Positions 1 to 10,889 of a stretch of DNA of 64,000 nucleotides are shown piece by piece. This stretch comes from Diaphorobacter aerolatus. GTDB lineage: Bacteria; Pseudomonadota; Gammaproteobacteria; Burkholderiales; Burkholderiaceae_C. Position 1 is the first letter of the stretch. Every line of letters starts with the position of its first letter. The notes beneath the pieces were generated by a model. It saw nothing but the letters and a program-made list of their open reading frames with translations, was not told where the DNA came from and ran no database searches. Where the stretch lies: assembly GCF_014489535.1 (NCBI RefSeq), contig NZ_CP060783.1, forward strand, positions 3,238,501-3,302,500, read 5' to 3'. A program made the translations under genes and the position numbers.

Positions 1-576
1 CAGCGTCACGAGCAGACCGCGTTCGGTTTGCTGTGCCTGCAGTTCGTTGAGTCTCGCCTGCAGATCCTTGACCTGCGCCTGCGCGGCCTGCGTTTGCTGG
101 CGTGCGCGGTCAGCGGCGGTGGCGCTCGCGGCCGCAGCGGCGCGTGCCTGATCGGCCTGCTGCTGGGCGCGGGCGGCATCGCCCTGAAGGCGCTGGCGTT
201 CGGCGTTGACACCGGCTTGCTTGATGTCGGCGTCGAGCTGGCGGGTCTGCGCCACGTTCTGGGCGATCTGCGCGCGGCGCACGGCCAGGTTGGACAGATG
301 GGTCGCCTCGGTCGCGTCGGCTTCCTTGGTCCAGGCGGTATCGGCCTGTGCCAGCGTGTCGGTCGCGCTCTTGAGTTCCAGCGGAGCGAGCTGCACCACC
401 TTGGCATCGTTCATGGCGGTGTTGACGGCGGCGCGGGCCTTTTGCAGGGGCTCGAGCGGCGCGTTGCGTGAGGCGCACGCGGCCAGCAGGGAGATGGCGA
501 CGACGCTGGTCGTGAGCATGCCGGCACGGCGCAGTGGGCCGCGGATGCTGGTGGTGGGTTGTTGGGTGTGCTGCAT
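1..576 (-). CDS. OmpA-family lipoprotein with N-terminal DUF4398 region (3' part beyond window)
   Basis: An open frame runs from the ATG at 576 to the window edge without a stop (192 codons). It begins with a lipoprotein signal ending in the lipobox LLAAC. A DUF4398-like region follows, then a long Ala/Gln-rich helix likely to be a coiled coil. The last residues (QTERGLLVTL) match the start of an OmpA C-terminal peptidoglycan-binding domain, which should lie outside the window. The protein probably sits in the outer membrane, attached by lipid and bound to peptidoglycan. It is 61 bases downstream of another DUF4398 lipoprotein on the same strand, so the two are probably co-transcribed. The family role is structural and no enzymatic function is claimed. 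Confidence 0.8.
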   Translation of the reverse strand, partial: MQHTQQPTTSIRGPLRRAGMLTTSVVAISLLAACASRNAPLEPLQKARAAVNTAMNDAKVVQLAPLELKSATDTLAQADTAWTKEADATEATHLSNLAVRRAQIAQNVAQTRQLDADIKQAGVNAERQRLQGDAARAQQQADQARAAAAASATAADRARQQTQAAQAQVKDLQARLNELQAQQTERGLLVTL

Positions 577-637
577 GTTGGTTTCCTTGTTCCGATGAGG
601 CTATGCGATGGTGTTGCGAGTTGGGCTCAGCAACGCA

Positions 638-997
638 TCAGCGCACGGGTGCGGGCGTGACCTGATAGCCGCGCTCCACAGCCTGCAGACGGGCCTTGTT
701 CTCGCCGACCTGAGCCTTGGATTCCGCTACACGCGCCTCGGCTTCGGCGGCTTCCGCATAGCGACGCGCATCGGCGTACTTCTTGTCATCCATGGCGCGT
801 TGGGCCTTGGACCACAGGTCGCGGGCGTTCTGAATCTCGACGGGCGCATGGGTCGTCACTTGCGGCGAGTTGGATGCGCGTTCGACCGCGCTTTGAGCGA
901 CGGCCATCTCGCCCGTGGGCGCTGGAATCGAAGAGCAGGCAGCCAGTGCGCCGATTGCGAGCACGGCAATCGTGCTGCGAAGATATTTGGATTGCAT
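638..997 (-). CDS. DUF4398 domain lipoprotein, 119 aa
   Basis: This is a small predicted lipoprotein. Its signal peptide ends in the lipobox ALAAC at about residues 17-21, and the mature part is one DUF4398 domain made of two alanine-rich helices. The start is supported by a strong AGGAGG ribosome site about 8 bases upstream. It leads a two-gene unit with the OmpA-type DUF4398 protein downstream. Pairs of this kind are common in betaproteobacteria, where the first gene resembles the N-terminal half of the second. The cellular role is unknown; an envelope location is inferred from the signal. Confidence 0.8.
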   Translation of the reverse strand: MQSKYLRSTIAVLAIGALAACSSIPAPTGEMAVAQSAVERASNSPQVTTHAPVEIQNARDLWSKAQRAMDDKKYADARRYAEAAEAEARVAESKAQVGENKARLQAVERGYQVTPAPVR

Positions 998-1255
998 GAA
1001 GAAGTCCTCCTCTTGTGAATTTGTGAGCGGTTCGCGGCGAATTCACTCACTGTGAACTGGGGCGAAACCGCCTGCCTCAATGACCTGCCGCGTTTCGCCG
1101 TGGCGTCCATTGTTCATTCGGGGAGCAGGCGTCCTGGTAGTCCCATTGTTGCTATCAATGTCAGAGTAGGGACTTCAATGCTTGAGCTGTTTTCCTACAG
1201 TAAATGTCAAATATTTATAACCTCGTCTGCGACCGGTGCACCACACAGCATCCGG
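998..1255. other. Intergenic, no gene seen
   Basis: This gap lies between the start of the DUF4398 lipoprotein gene and the 3' end of gap, both on the minus strand. It must hold the promoter of the lipoprotein pair. The stretch around 1195-1225 is unusually AT-rich for this window. I found no ORF with a convincing start and no RNA gene. Confidence 0.5.
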
Positions 1256-1282
1256 GCAAAAGAAAAGCGCCCGCAGGCGCTT
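1256..1282 (-). terminator. Rho-independent terminator of gap
   Basis: Read on the minus strand, a 7-bp stem (AAGCGCC/GGCGCTT) with a 4-base loop is followed by a T-rich tail (TTCTTTT). It lies 23 bases after the gap stop codon. Confidence 0.8.
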
Positions 1283-1304
1283 GTCTGAGGGCGGGAACGC
1301 AGGC

Positions 1305-2305
<1,001 letters not shown>

Positions 2306-2398
2306 AGTTTCACCTCAAATGAAAAGTCAATTACCAAACCAGAAAGACAAAGCAACGCCGCGCTGTGCGTTCGCGTCGTGGCGCGGCGTCGTCATGAA

Positions 2399-4455
2399 TC
2401 AACGGGCGCGCCGCAGCGCAGCCTGCACGGTGTCGGCCACGTTTTCGGGTGTGAAACCGAAGTGCTTGAACAGCACGCCTGCGGGAGCGGATTCGCCGAA
2501 GGTGTCGATGCCGACCACGGCCGCGCAGCCGTATTTCCACCAGCCATCGGTCACGCCCATCTCCACGGCGATGCGCGGCAGGCCGGTTGGCAGAACGAGC
2601 TTCTTGTACTTGGCGTCCTCGCGGTCGAAGGTCGTCGTGCTGGGCATGGAGACCACGCGCACGGGAATCTTTCTCTCGGCCAGCAGCTTTTGCGCCGCCA
2701 CGGCGAGCTGCACTTCCGAGCCGGTGGCGATGATCACCGCCTTGGCCTTCTTGTTCAGACCGACGTCGGCGGGCTCGGACAGCACATAGGCACCGCGCGA
2801 GATATCACCCAGGTCCTTCTTGGCGAGATAGGGCAGGTTCTGGCGCGACAGCAGCATGGCGGTCGGCTTGTTGCGGTTGGAGAGCGCGACACTCCAGGCA
2901 ACCGCCGTCTCGGCGGTGTCCGCAGGACGCCAGACATCGAGGCCGGGAATCAGGCGCAGGCTGGCGGCGTGCTCGATCGACTGGTGCGTCGGGCCGTCTT
3001 CGCCAAGGCCGATGGAGTCATGCGTGAACACGTGGATCACGCGCTGCTTCATGAGCGACGCCATGCGGATGGCATTGCGGCTGTAGTCGCTGAACGTGAG
3101 GAAGGTGCCGCCGTAGGGATGAAACCGCCGTGCAGCGCGATGCCGTTCATCACCGCGGCCATGCCGAATTCGCGCACGCCGTAGTTGATGTGGCGACCGC
3201 CGATCTTGACGGTTTGGTCGCCGAGTGGCATGTCGGCCTGAACCACGTCGCCGTTCTCGTCGAACCGCAGCGCCGGGGTGCTCTTGGTATTGGTGAGATT
3301 CGAGCCGGTCAGGTCGGCACTGCCGCCAAGCAGTTCGGGCAATTTGGCGGTGAAGGTTTCCAGCGCCAGTTGGCTGGCCTTGCGGCTCGCCACGGTCTCG
3401 GCCTTGGTGTGGGCGGCGATCACCGCATCCACGGCGGTCTGGGCGAAGTGGCGCGGCAGATCGCCCGCCATGCGGCGCGCGAATTCCGAAGCCAGTTCCG
3501 GGAACGCTGCGGCGTAGGCGTCAAAACGCTTTTGCCAGGCGGCTTCGGCGGCCTTGCCGGTTTCCTTGGCGTCCCAGTCGCCGTAGACGTCGGCGGGAAT
3601 TTCAAACGCTCCGGAATTCCAGCCGAGGGCCGCGCGCGTCAGGCCGATTTCTTCGGCGCCGAGCGGCTCGCCGTGGGCCTTGGAGGTGTTGGCGCGGTTG
3701 GGCGAACCCTTGCCGATGGCCGTCTTGCAGACGATCATCGTCGGCTTGTCGGTGCTGGTCTTGGCACTTGCGATGGCGGCGTCGATGGCGTCGGCATCGT
3801 GTCCGTCGATGGGACCGATCACGTTCCAGCCGCAGGCGCGCATGCGCTCGGGCGTGTTGTCGATGAACCAGGGCGCGACCTGGCCGTCGATGCTGATGCC
3901 GTTGTCGTCATACAGCGCGATCAGCTTGTTGAGCTTCCATGCGCCGGCCAGCGAAATCGCTTCCTGGCTGATGCCTTCCATCAGGCAGCCGTCGCCGAGG
4001 AACACGTAGGTGTGGTGATCGACCACGGTGTGGCCGTCGCGGTTGAATTCCTTGGCCAGCAGCTTTTCCGCCAGCGCAAAGCCCACGGCGTTGGTGAGGC
4101 CCTGGCCGAGCGGACCGGTGGTGGTTTCCACGCCGGGAGTGATGCCGTGCTCTGGGTGGCCGGCCGTCTTGCTGTGCAGTTGGCGGAAGTTGCGCAGTTC
4201 CTCGATCGGCAGATCGTAGCCCGAGAGGTGCAGCACCGAATACAGCAGCATCGACGCGTGGCCGTTGGAGAGCACGAAACGGTCGCGATCCGCCCAGTTC
4301 GGGTGGGTCGGGTTGTGCTTAAGGTGACGTCCCCACAGGGCCACGGCCATGTCGGCCATACCCATCGGCGCACCGGGGTGGCCGGAATTGGCTTGTTGAA
4401 CGGCATCCATTGCGAGTGCGCGGATCGCATTCGCCATTTGTTGTGAATTGGCCAT
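2399..4455 (-). CDS. tkt: Transketolase (interrupted by one missing base)
   Basis: This thiamine-diphosphate enzyme moves two-carbon units in the non-oxidative pentose phosphate pathway. The first reading frame (4455 to about 3117) has the N-terminal signature [11 protein letters not shown], the ThDP-binding GDG motif ([14 protein letters not shown]) and most of the pyrimidine domain. The second frame continues from [20 protein letters not shown] to the stop at 2399. The break is in a CCCC-type run (plus GGG at 3116-3118); one added C gives HGGFIPYGGTFL, the conserved sequence. The restored length of about 685 aa is normal. The gene lies 93 bases upstream of gap on the same strand, linking pentose phosphate and glycolytic steps. 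Confidence 0.95.
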
Positions 4456-4593
4456 GAGAGGCGGGCTCCGGAGGGACAGGGATAGAGAAAACCCCTCATT
4501 TTACTAAGTGCTCGCGGTCGGGGCGGCCAAGGGGGTTAGAAACTGGAGAACGAAGCCCCGGCAATCGGCTGGCAATCCACTAAAGTGTGAGTC

Positions 4594-5433
4594 ATGCAGA
4601 TCGCCTCGAACACTTCGATGTCCACCCCATCCTCCGCCGTTCCCGCTGGCCCGGGCCCCTTGAGCGCCATGTTGCTGGCCGCGGGCAGAGGCGAGCGCAT
4701 GCGCCCGCTGACCGACACCACACCCAAGCCCCTGCTCAACGTGCATGGCCGCGCCTTGCTCGACTGGCACATTGCTGCACTGCAGCGCGATGGGGTGAAT
4801 GCGCTGATCGTGAACACCGCCTGGTTGGGCGATCAGATTCCGCAGCACCTCGATGCCTACTGGCCCGCGCTGGCCGATGCGGGGCGGCTGCGCTACTCGC
4901 ACGAAGGCCGCGATTTTGGCCACGCGCTTGAAACCGCAGGCGGCATAGCGCGCGCATTGCCGATGCTTGGCGAGGCCTTCTGGCTCGCGGCAGGCGACGT
5001 GTTCGCGCCGGATTTCGTGTTCGATGCGGGCAGGGCGCGGGCGTTTGCGGCCTCGGACGATCTCGCGCATCTCTGGCTCGTGCCCAATCCCCAGCACAAC
5101 CCCGGCGGCGATTTCGCATTCGAGGAATCGGCGCCTGCCAGTGGCACGGGCCGCCCACTCAATGTCGGCAAGGATCAGCCCAGCGCCTTCCCGCGCTATA
5201 CCTACAGCACGATAGCGCTGCTCAAGGCCGGGCTGTTTCGCGCGCCCTGGTGCGACATCGCGCCGGGCAATCCCGACGGCGTCGCCGAGCCGCTGGTCGC
5301 GCTGCTGCGCCGCGCCATGGACGCGGGCCGCGTGGGTGCAAGCCTCTATGAAGGCCGCTGGACCGACGTGGGTACGCCCCAGCGGCTCGCGCAACTGAAT
5401 GCGGAGTGGATGGTGCCGCTGTCGCGTTGCTGA
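4594..5433 (+). CDS. murU: N-acetylmuramate 1-phosphate uridylyltransferase-like nucleotidyltransferase (MurU)
   Basis: The family member MurU makes UDP-MurNAc from UTP and MurNAc 1-phosphate in a peptidoglycan recycling route that bypasses de novo synthesis. The sugar-nucleotidyltransferase signature LLAAGRGERMRPLTD is clear at about residues 27-41, followed by TPKPLL and the metal-site region AAGDVF. The last part (EGRWTDVGTPQRLAQLN) is typical of MurU. At 279 aa it is slightly long, because the first 25 residues look like extra sequence; starts at 4618 or 4669 are possible. The usual partner kinase AmgK is not adjacent in this window. Other hexose-1-phosphate nucleotidyltransferases cannot be excluded. 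Confidence 0.75.
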   Translation: MQIASNTSMSTPSSAVPAGPGPLSAMLLAAGRGERMRPLTDTTPKPLLNVHGRALLDWHIAALQRDGVNALIVNTAWLGDQIPQHLDAYWPALADAGRLRYSHEGRDFGHALETAGGIARALPMLGEAFWLAAGDVFAPDFVFDAGRARAFAASDDLAHLWLVPNPQHNPGGDFAFEESAPASGTGRPLNVGKDQPSAFPRYTYSTIALLKAGLFRAPWCDIAPGNPDGVAEPLVALLRRAMDAGRVGASLYEGRWTDVGTPQRLAQLNAEWMVPLSRC

Positions 5434-5473
5434 CGGGGCGGCGATCAGGCTCGTGGAAAAAATCGGAATCTTG

Positions 5474-6226
5474 ATGGGAATGCAATGGGGCAGCTTTGCG
5501 ATGTTGCTGGTCGTCGTCGCCTTGGCCTGCGCGTGCCAGAACCTCACGGGCTTCGCGTTTGCGCTGATCTTCGTTGGCCTGGCGGGCGCGCTGCACCTGC
5601 TTCCCATTGCGGATGCGGCCAACGTCGCGGGCCTGCTGTCGCTCGTCAACGGCGTGGTGTATCTGCGCAGTCACCCGTTCACGCCGCGCTGGGACCTGCT
5701 CAAGCCCATGCTGATCAGCAGCCAGATCGGCGTGCTTGTGGGGCTTGGCTTGCTGCAATTGCTGAGTGGTGATCTGGTCAACGTGCTGCGCATGCTGCTC
5801 GGCGTGACCATCATCGCCTGCGCCTTTTTGCTGCTGTCGCAGAAAGGGCGGCGTGAAAAACTCTCCGGTGTACGCGCGATGTATACGGCTGGCGGCTTGT
5901 CGGGCTTGCTGGGCGGGTTGTTCTCGACTTCGGGGCCGCCCATCGTCTACCACCTGTACCGCGAACCGCTGCCCGCCGCGCTGATCCGCCAATGCCTGTT
6001 GGTGCTGTTTCTCGCCAATACGGTGCTGCGGCTGGGCATTGTGATCGCCATGGGCGAGTTGACCAGATCGTCGATGATCGTCGCCGCGTTCGCTGTGCCG
6101 GTGGTCGCTGGCGTCACCTGGCTGCTGGCCAGATATCCGCCGCCGTTGCCCGTGCGCGTGCTGCAATGGCTGGTGTGCACGCTGCTGCTGCTTGCGGGGG
6201 TGAGCATGCTGGTGTCGGCGCTCTGA
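5474..6226 (+). CDS. TSUP (TauE/SafE) family membrane permease
   Basis: This is a multi-pass membrane protein of about 250 aa with the TSUP hallmarks: a repeated hydrophobic architecture and the conserved glycine-rich segment GGLSGLLGGLFSTSGPP at mid-protein. The family exports or imports sulfite, sulfonates and other organic anions; the substrate here is unknown. The ATG at 5474 (MGMQWG) is preferred over an upstream in-frame ATG that overlaps murU, because the hydrophobic region starts right after it. It follows murU by about 40 bases and precedes pepP by 57, so the three could be one transcript. Confidence 0.75.
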   Translation: MGMQWGSFAMLLVVVALACACQNLTGFAFALIFVGLAGALHLLPIADAANVAGLLSLVNGVVYLRSHPFTPRWDLLKPMLISSQIGVLVGLGLLQLLSGDLVNVLRMLLGVTIIACAFLLLSQKGRREKLSGVRAMYTAGGLSGLLGGLFSTSGPPIVYHLYREPLPAALIRQCLLVLFLANTVLRLGIVIAMGELTRSSMIVAAFAVPVVAGVTWLLARYPPPLPVRVLQWLVCTLLLLAGVSMLVSAL

Positions 6227-6283
6227 GGTCTTGAATTCGGGCCTGCGTCGGCGCAAACATGAGCGCCGCAGTACGATGCGCGC

Positions 6284-7672
6284 ATGAACTCTGCCTCCGT
6301 TTACGCCCAACGACGTGCCCGCCTCGCATCGCAGCTTGGCAAGGGCGGCATCGCCGTCATTCCCACCGCGCCCGAACGCCAGCGCAATCGTGACAACGGC
6401 TTTCTGTATCGCCATGACAGCTATTTCTACTATCTGACCGGTTTCACCGAACCGAATGCCTGCCTGGTGCTGGACGCAAGTGGTGCAAGCACGCTGTTCT
6501 GTCAGCCCAAGGATCTGGAGCGCGAAATATGGGACGGCTACCGGCTCGGTCCCGAGGCGGCGGTGGCGACGCTCGGCGTGAACGCGGCGCATTCGATCAC
6601 CGATCTTGGGGCGCGCATTCCGCGCCTGCTCGAAAACACCGACTGCGTCTGGTATCCGTTCGCCACGCATGAGGGCCTGGCCGCGCAGGTCGAGGGCTGG
6701 TTGAACAAGGTGCGGGCGCGCGTGCGTTTTGGCGCGATGTGCCCGACCGGGCAGCGCGACCTGTGCGCGCTGCTCGACGACATGCGGCTCGTGAAGGACG
6801 CGCACGAAATCGACATCATGCGCCGTGCGGGCATCATCAGCGCGCGGGCCCACGTGCGTGCCATGCAGCGCTCCGCGCAGATGCTGCGGGCGGGCGAGGA
6901 CGTGCGCGAATACCATCTCGACGCCGAGCTGCTGCACGAATTTCGCCAGAGCGGGGCGCAATACGTCGCCTATGACTCCATCGTCGCCGCCGGCCCCAAT
7001 GCCTGCGTGCTGCATTACCGTGCCGACAAGGCGCCGGTGCAAGCCGGCGAACTGGTGCTGATCGACGCCGGTTGCGAACTCGACGGCTACGCGAGCGACA
7101 TCACGCGCACCTTCCCGGCCAACGGAAAATTCACCGGCCCGCAGCGCGCGCTCTACGATCTGGTGCTCGCGAGCCAGGATGCCGCGATTGCCGTGACCCG
7201 GGCGGGCAACCGTTTCAACGACCCGCACGATGCAACCGTCGCGGTGCTCGCGCAGGGCATGCTGGACCTGGGCCTGCTCGACAGAAACAAGCACGCGACC
7301 GCGCAGGACGTGATCGAATCGCGCGCGTATTTCCAGTTCTACATGCACCGCACCGGCCACTGGCTCGGCATGGACGTGCACGACTGCGGCAGCTACGTCG
7401 AGCCCACCGAGATCGGCACCGTGAGCGCGCGCAAGGATCCGTTGTCAGGCGAGGTGATCCAGAACCGCCCGAGCCGCATCTTGCATCCCGGCATGGTCAC
7501 GACCATCGAGCCCGGCATCTACGTGCGCCCCGCGCCGAATGTGCCCCAGGAGTTTCACCACATCGGCATTCGCATCGAAGACGACGCCGTGGTCACGGAA
7601 ACCGGCTGCGAGCTGCTCACGCGCGGCGTGCCGGTGAAGGCTGACGAGATCGAGGCGCTGATGCGCGCGTGA
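6284..7672 (+). CDS. pepP: Xaa-Pro aminopeptidase (M24B)
   Basis: This is a dinuclear-metal aminopeptidase that removes N-terminal residues preceding proline, expected in the cytosol. The N-terminal AMP_N domain (about residues 1-140, including DSYFYYLTGF) is followed by the pita-bread catalytic domain. The five metal ligands are visible: two Asp in LIDAGCELDGYASDITRTFP, a His in HRTGHWLGMDVHD, a Glu in TIEPGIYV and a Glu in GIRIEDD. The 462-aa length is normal and the frame is intact. It ends 20 bases from the convergent LysR gene. Confidence 0.93.
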   Translation: MNSASVYAQRRARLASQLGKGGIAVIPTAPERQRNRDNGFLYRHDSYFYYLTGFTEPNACLVLDASGASTLFCQPKDLEREIWDGYRLGPEAAVATLGVNAAHSITDLGARIPRLLENTDCVWYPFATHEGLAAQVEGWLNKVRARVRFGAMCPTGQRDLCALLDDMRLVKDAHEIDIMRRAGIISARAHVRAMQRSAQMLRAGEDVREYHLDAELLHEFRQSGAQYVAYDSIVAAGPNACVLHYRADKAPVQAGELVLIDAGCELDGYASDITRTFPANGKFTGPQRALYDLVLASQDAAIAVTRAGNRFNDPHDATVAVLAQGMLDLGLLDRNKHATAQDVIESRAYFQFYMHRTGHWLGMDVHDCGSYVEPTEIGTVSARKDPLSGEVIQNRPSRILHPGMVTTIEPGIYVRPAPNVPQEFHHIGIRIEDDAVVTETGCELLTRGVPVKADEIEALMRA

Positions 7673-7692
7673 CGCGTGCTGCGCCCGGTAAA

Positions 7693-8595
7693 TCAGGCGG
7701 CGGCTCGCAGCCTTGGCTGAAAGAAATCGATGAAGGCGCGCAGCTTGCGCGGCATCTGGGCCCTGCTCGGGTAGTAGAGGAAGAAGCCCGGAAATGTGGC
7801 CCACCACGGCTTGAGCAGCGGCACCAGCGTGCCCCGCTCGAAGTCGTCCTGCACTTCGATCAGAAAGCCAAACCCGATGCCGGCGCCCGCGCGTACCGCG
7901 TTGATCAGCACGTGGTTGTCGTTGGCGATCAAATTGCCGTGCACGGCCCACTCGAATATCTGCCTGTCGCGCATGAACTCCCAGCGATAGAGCGCGCCCG
8001 TCGTTTGCCGCATCGCCATGCACTGGTGATCGCGCAAGTCTTCGGGCTTGCGCGGTGGCTTGCGTTCCTGCAGATATCGCGGTGCGGCAAAGCAGGCCAT
8101 CTGTAACTGGCCGCCGAGCGGCAACGCCACGACGTCACGTGCGAGGCTCTCGCCCAGTCGGATGCCCGCATCAAAGCCCCCCTCGACCAGATCGAGCATG
8201 CGGTTATCGCAAATCAACTCCAACACCACGTCCGGATAGTGGACCGCGAAGTCAGCCAGATGAGGCACCAGCAACTGGTGCGCCGCGATACTGGAGACAT
8301 TGAGCCGCAGCACGCCGGTCGGTGCGTCACGCTTTTCGTTCAGGGCCTCCACCGCCGTGCCGAGCTGAGCGAGCGCGGGGGCAACTTCGGCGAGGAAATG
8401 TTGCCCCAGTTCGGTCACGCCCACACGGCGCGTGGTGCGGTCGAGCAGGCGCACACCGATGCGACGCTCCAGCGTCCGCACCGTCTGGGACAACGCCGAC
8501 GGCGACACGCCGAGTTGCGCGGCCGCCTTGGTAAAGCTGCCATATCGGGCCACCTCGGCGAATGCGGAAATGGCGGGGAGAAGTTCGGGCGTCAT
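7693..8595 (-). CDS. LysR-family transcriptional regulator
   Basis: The N-terminal winged helix-turn-helix is clear (FAEVARYGSFTKAAAQLGVS, with SALSQTVRTLERRIGVRLLDR behind it), followed by a LysR substrate-binding domain. The 300-aa length is standard. The ATG at 8595 (MTPELLPAISAF) is chosen over one 33 bases upstream because the family normally begins there, and because the upstream start would overlap the palindrome at 8606-8620. The gene is divergent from an aldo-keto reductase, the classic layout for a LysR regulator and its target. The effector is unknown. Confidence 0.85.
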   Translation of the reverse strand: MTPELLPAISAFAEVARYGSFTKAAAQLGVSPSALSQTVRTLERRIGVRLLDRTTRRVGVTELGQHFLAEVAPALAQLGTAVEALNEKRDAPTGVLRLNVSSIAAHQLLVPHLADFAVHYPDVVLELICDNRMLDLVEGGFDAGIRLGESLARDVVALPLGGQLQMACFAAPRYLQERKPPRKPEDLRDHQCMAMRQTTGALYRWEFMRDRQIFEWAVHGNLIANDNHVLINAVRAGAGIGFGFLIEVQDDFERGTLVPLLKPWWATFPGFFLYYPSRAQMPRKLRAFIDFFQPRLRAAA

Positions 8596-8605
8596 GGGTT
8601 TATTT

Positions 8606-8620
8606 TGAAGCACTGCTTCA
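8606..8620. promoter_or_regulatory. 15-bp perfect palindrome, candidate LysR operator
   Basis: TGAAGCA-C-TGCTTCA is a perfect 7-1-7 inverted repeat in the divergent intergenic region. It begins 11 bases before the chosen LysR start and lies about 105 bases upstream of the reductase start. A dyad of this size and position fits autoregulation plus target control by the LysR protein. Confidence 0.5.
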
Positions 8621-8724
8621 TAAAGCATGCGGCATAGAGGGATTTTTCTTTCGCAATGAAGCGTTTACCTTTGGCTCCGGGATCCACCTGTTTTCGATTC
8701 TTTCATTCCCACAAAGGAGTTTTC

Positions 8725-9790
8725 ATGTCTTTGAGCGAATATCGCACCCTGGGCCGCAGCGGGCTGCGCGTCAGTCCGCTTGCGCTTGGCACCATGACCT
8801 TCGGCACGGATTGGGGCTGGGGCGCCGACGAAGCCGAAGCGCGGCGCATTTTCGATCTTTATGTCGAGCGCGGCGGCAATTTCATCGACACCGCCAATTT
8901 CTACACGGGGGAAGCAGCGAGACCCTGCTGGGCCGTTTTGCGGCAGGCCGGCGCGACCAGTTGGTGCTGGCCACCAAGTATTCGCTGAACATGCATCCCG
9001 GGGATCCCAATGGCGGCGGTAACCACCGCAAGAGTCTTGTACGCGGTGTGGAAGCCAGCCTGAAACGGCTCGGCACCGACTACATCGATCTGCTGTATCT
9101 GCATATCTGGGACGAAACCACGCCAGTTGACGAGGTGATGCGCGGCTTCGACGATCTGGTGCGAGCGGGCAAGATCCTCTACGCCGGTATCTCGGACACA
9201 CCCGCGTGGCAGGTCGCGCGCATGCAGACGCTCGCCGATTTGCGCGGCTGGGCGCCGCTGGTCGCGCTACAGGTCGAGTACAACCTCGTGCAACGCACCG
9301 TGGAGCGCGATCTCGTGCCCATGGCCGATGCGCTTGGCCTGGGTGTCACGGCCTGGTCACCGCTGGGCATGGGCGTGCTCGCGGGCAAATACGACCGCGC
9401 GTCCCTGAGCGCGGGTGATCGCGATGCCGTTGGTGTGACCGGCACGCGTCAGCAAGTTGCGTTGACGCACGACATGCTCAGTGATCGCAATCTACAGATC
9501 GCCGACCGCGTGCGCGAGATCGCGCAGGGCATCGGGTGCTCCAGTGCGCAGGTTGCGCTCGCCTGGCTGCTGCAGCGTCCCGGATGCGGTGCGATTCCGA
9601 TCGTCGGCGCCCGCACGTTCGCTCAATTCGAAGACAACCTGGGCGCTCTCGCTCTGCGGCTCGACAACGCCCAACTGCAACAGCTCGATGCCGCGAGCGC
9701 CGTGCCTTTGGGATTCCCGCACGACTTCATGCGGCTGGGGTACCGCGCAACAACATCTTTGGCGGAACCTCGGTCAGGGTGTTGCGTTGA
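8725..9790 (+). CDS. Aldo-keto reductase (interrupted by two missing bases)
   Basis: This is an NADPH-dependent oxidoreductase of the aldo-keto reductase superfamily. It starts after a good AAAGGAG site with [19 protein letters not shown], and shows the catalytic segment [12 protein letters not shown] and the later [12 protein letters not shown] and [16 protein letters not shown]. The first break is in GGGGG at 8907-8911; one more G restores [13 protein letters not shown]. The second is in GGGG at 9737-9740; one more G restores [12 protein letters not shown] and the stop at 9790. Without that correction the frame runs on for a further kilobase antisense to the next gene. The restored protein is about 355 aa. 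The substrate is unknown; the divergent LysR gene probably controls it. Confidence 0.88.
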
Positions 9791-9800
9791 CGGTCACGCC

Positions 9801-10889
9801 TCAGGGAATCCTTGTCTCGATCACCGAATCGGGTTCGACCTCCGGCGCATAGGCACGGCTGGCAACGGGCCTGCTGACCGTGGCGAGAAAACTGAAGCGT
9901 TCGCCGTGCGGCAGCAGTGCCTGGATGGCGTCGAAGAGCTTGGCAGGCGCGATGCCCTTGCCCATCAGCGGCTGAACCTCGGGGTGGTCCGCGGTCCATT
10001 CGCTGCGCGCGAGGGCGCGCGTGGCGACGTCTTCGTCGGTCAGTCGGTCATGGATGAAGACGATGTCGTATTGCACCTGGTCCCATTCGCTTGCCGAGAC
10101 CGCATGGCTTTTGAGCAGGTGATCCTTGAGCGCGCCATCGAGGGCGTCAAGCAACGAAGTGCGATGCCGCTCATGGCCCATGCGCCATTGCGCTTCATTG
10201 AGGACAGGTGCTGGCTTGGCGAGACGCGCCGCGTCCTCGATCACGCGGGCGCGGTACTCGGCGAGGCTCGGCAGCGGATGCGCGAGCTGGAAGTCGGTGC
10301 ATTCGGCGTAGAAGCGGGTGTTCAGCGCGCGCAGGTTTTTCGGGGTGACTTGGATGACGGGCGTTTGCACCGGTTGATCCCGCAGCCATTCCACGATCTC
10401 GCGCGCCGGGGTTCCGAGCCGGAACTGGCGGTAGGACATGTGCGGCGGATAGTTCTCGGGACGGTAGAACGGATTCGTGCCCACGCCCAGGACGCCGCCG
10501 TCTTCATGAAAACGGATCACGTCGAGGCAGGTGAACATCTCGCCGCATTCCATGACCAGCGCCAGCGAGCCGTCCTTGTGATGGGTGCCGCTCCAGATGC
10601 GCAGTTGCGGCATCTCGGGAACGGAGTAGCGCCCCGACGAACGATAGGACAACATCTTGAGTTCGTCCATGTAGCTGCGCACGAGCGGGTCGCGAAATGC
10701 GAGTTTTTCCAGCTCCATGGTGATGCGCGGCTGAATCGGTGCCGGCCCGGCGTTCACCCCCGCCGCCATGGTCATCAGCCCGCCGAGGCGGCGCCTGACG
10801 TAGTACCTGAGGCCGTATTTGAACAACAGGGCAAGCACCAGCAGGCACAGCAGTACGGTGACGAGGACGGTCATCATGGTCGATTGCAT
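9801..10889 (-). CDS. Conserved hypothetical protein with N-terminal membrane anchor
   Basis: I do not recognise this family. The protein is about 362 aa with one strong transmembrane helix at the N-terminus (MMTVLVTVLLCLLVLALLF), a short basic stretch (RYYVRRR) and then a soluble region, so it is probably anchored in the inner membrane with the bulk in the cytosol. The ATG at 10889 has a GGGAG site 6 bases upstream and is preferred to one 36 bases earlier. There are no recognisable catalytic motifs. The gene converges on the aldo-keto reductase with 10 bases between stops. Confidence 0.6.
   Translation of the reverse strand: MQSTMMTVLVTVLLCLLVLALLFKYGLRYYVRRRLGGLMTMAAGVNAGPAPIQPRITMELEKLAFRDPLVRSYMDELKMLSYRSSGRYSVPEMPQLRIWSGTHHKDGSLALVMECGEMFTCLDVIRFHEDGGVLGVGTNPFYRPENYPPHMSYRQFRLGTPAREIVEWLRDQPVQTPVIQVTPKNLRALNTRFYAECTDFQLAHPLPSLAEYRARVIEDAARLAKPAPVLNEAQWRMGHERHRTSLLDALDGALKDHLLKSHAVSASEWDQVQYDIVFIHDRLTDEDVATRALARSEWTADHPEVQPLMGKGIAPAKLFDAIQALLPHGERFSFLATVSRPVASRAYAPEVEPDSVIETRIP

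Noticed and set aside
5222..7381. A 719-codon open frame antisense to murU, the TSUP gene and pepP
   Set aside because: It spans three genes with clear family matches on the plus strand and has no recognisable sequence of its own.
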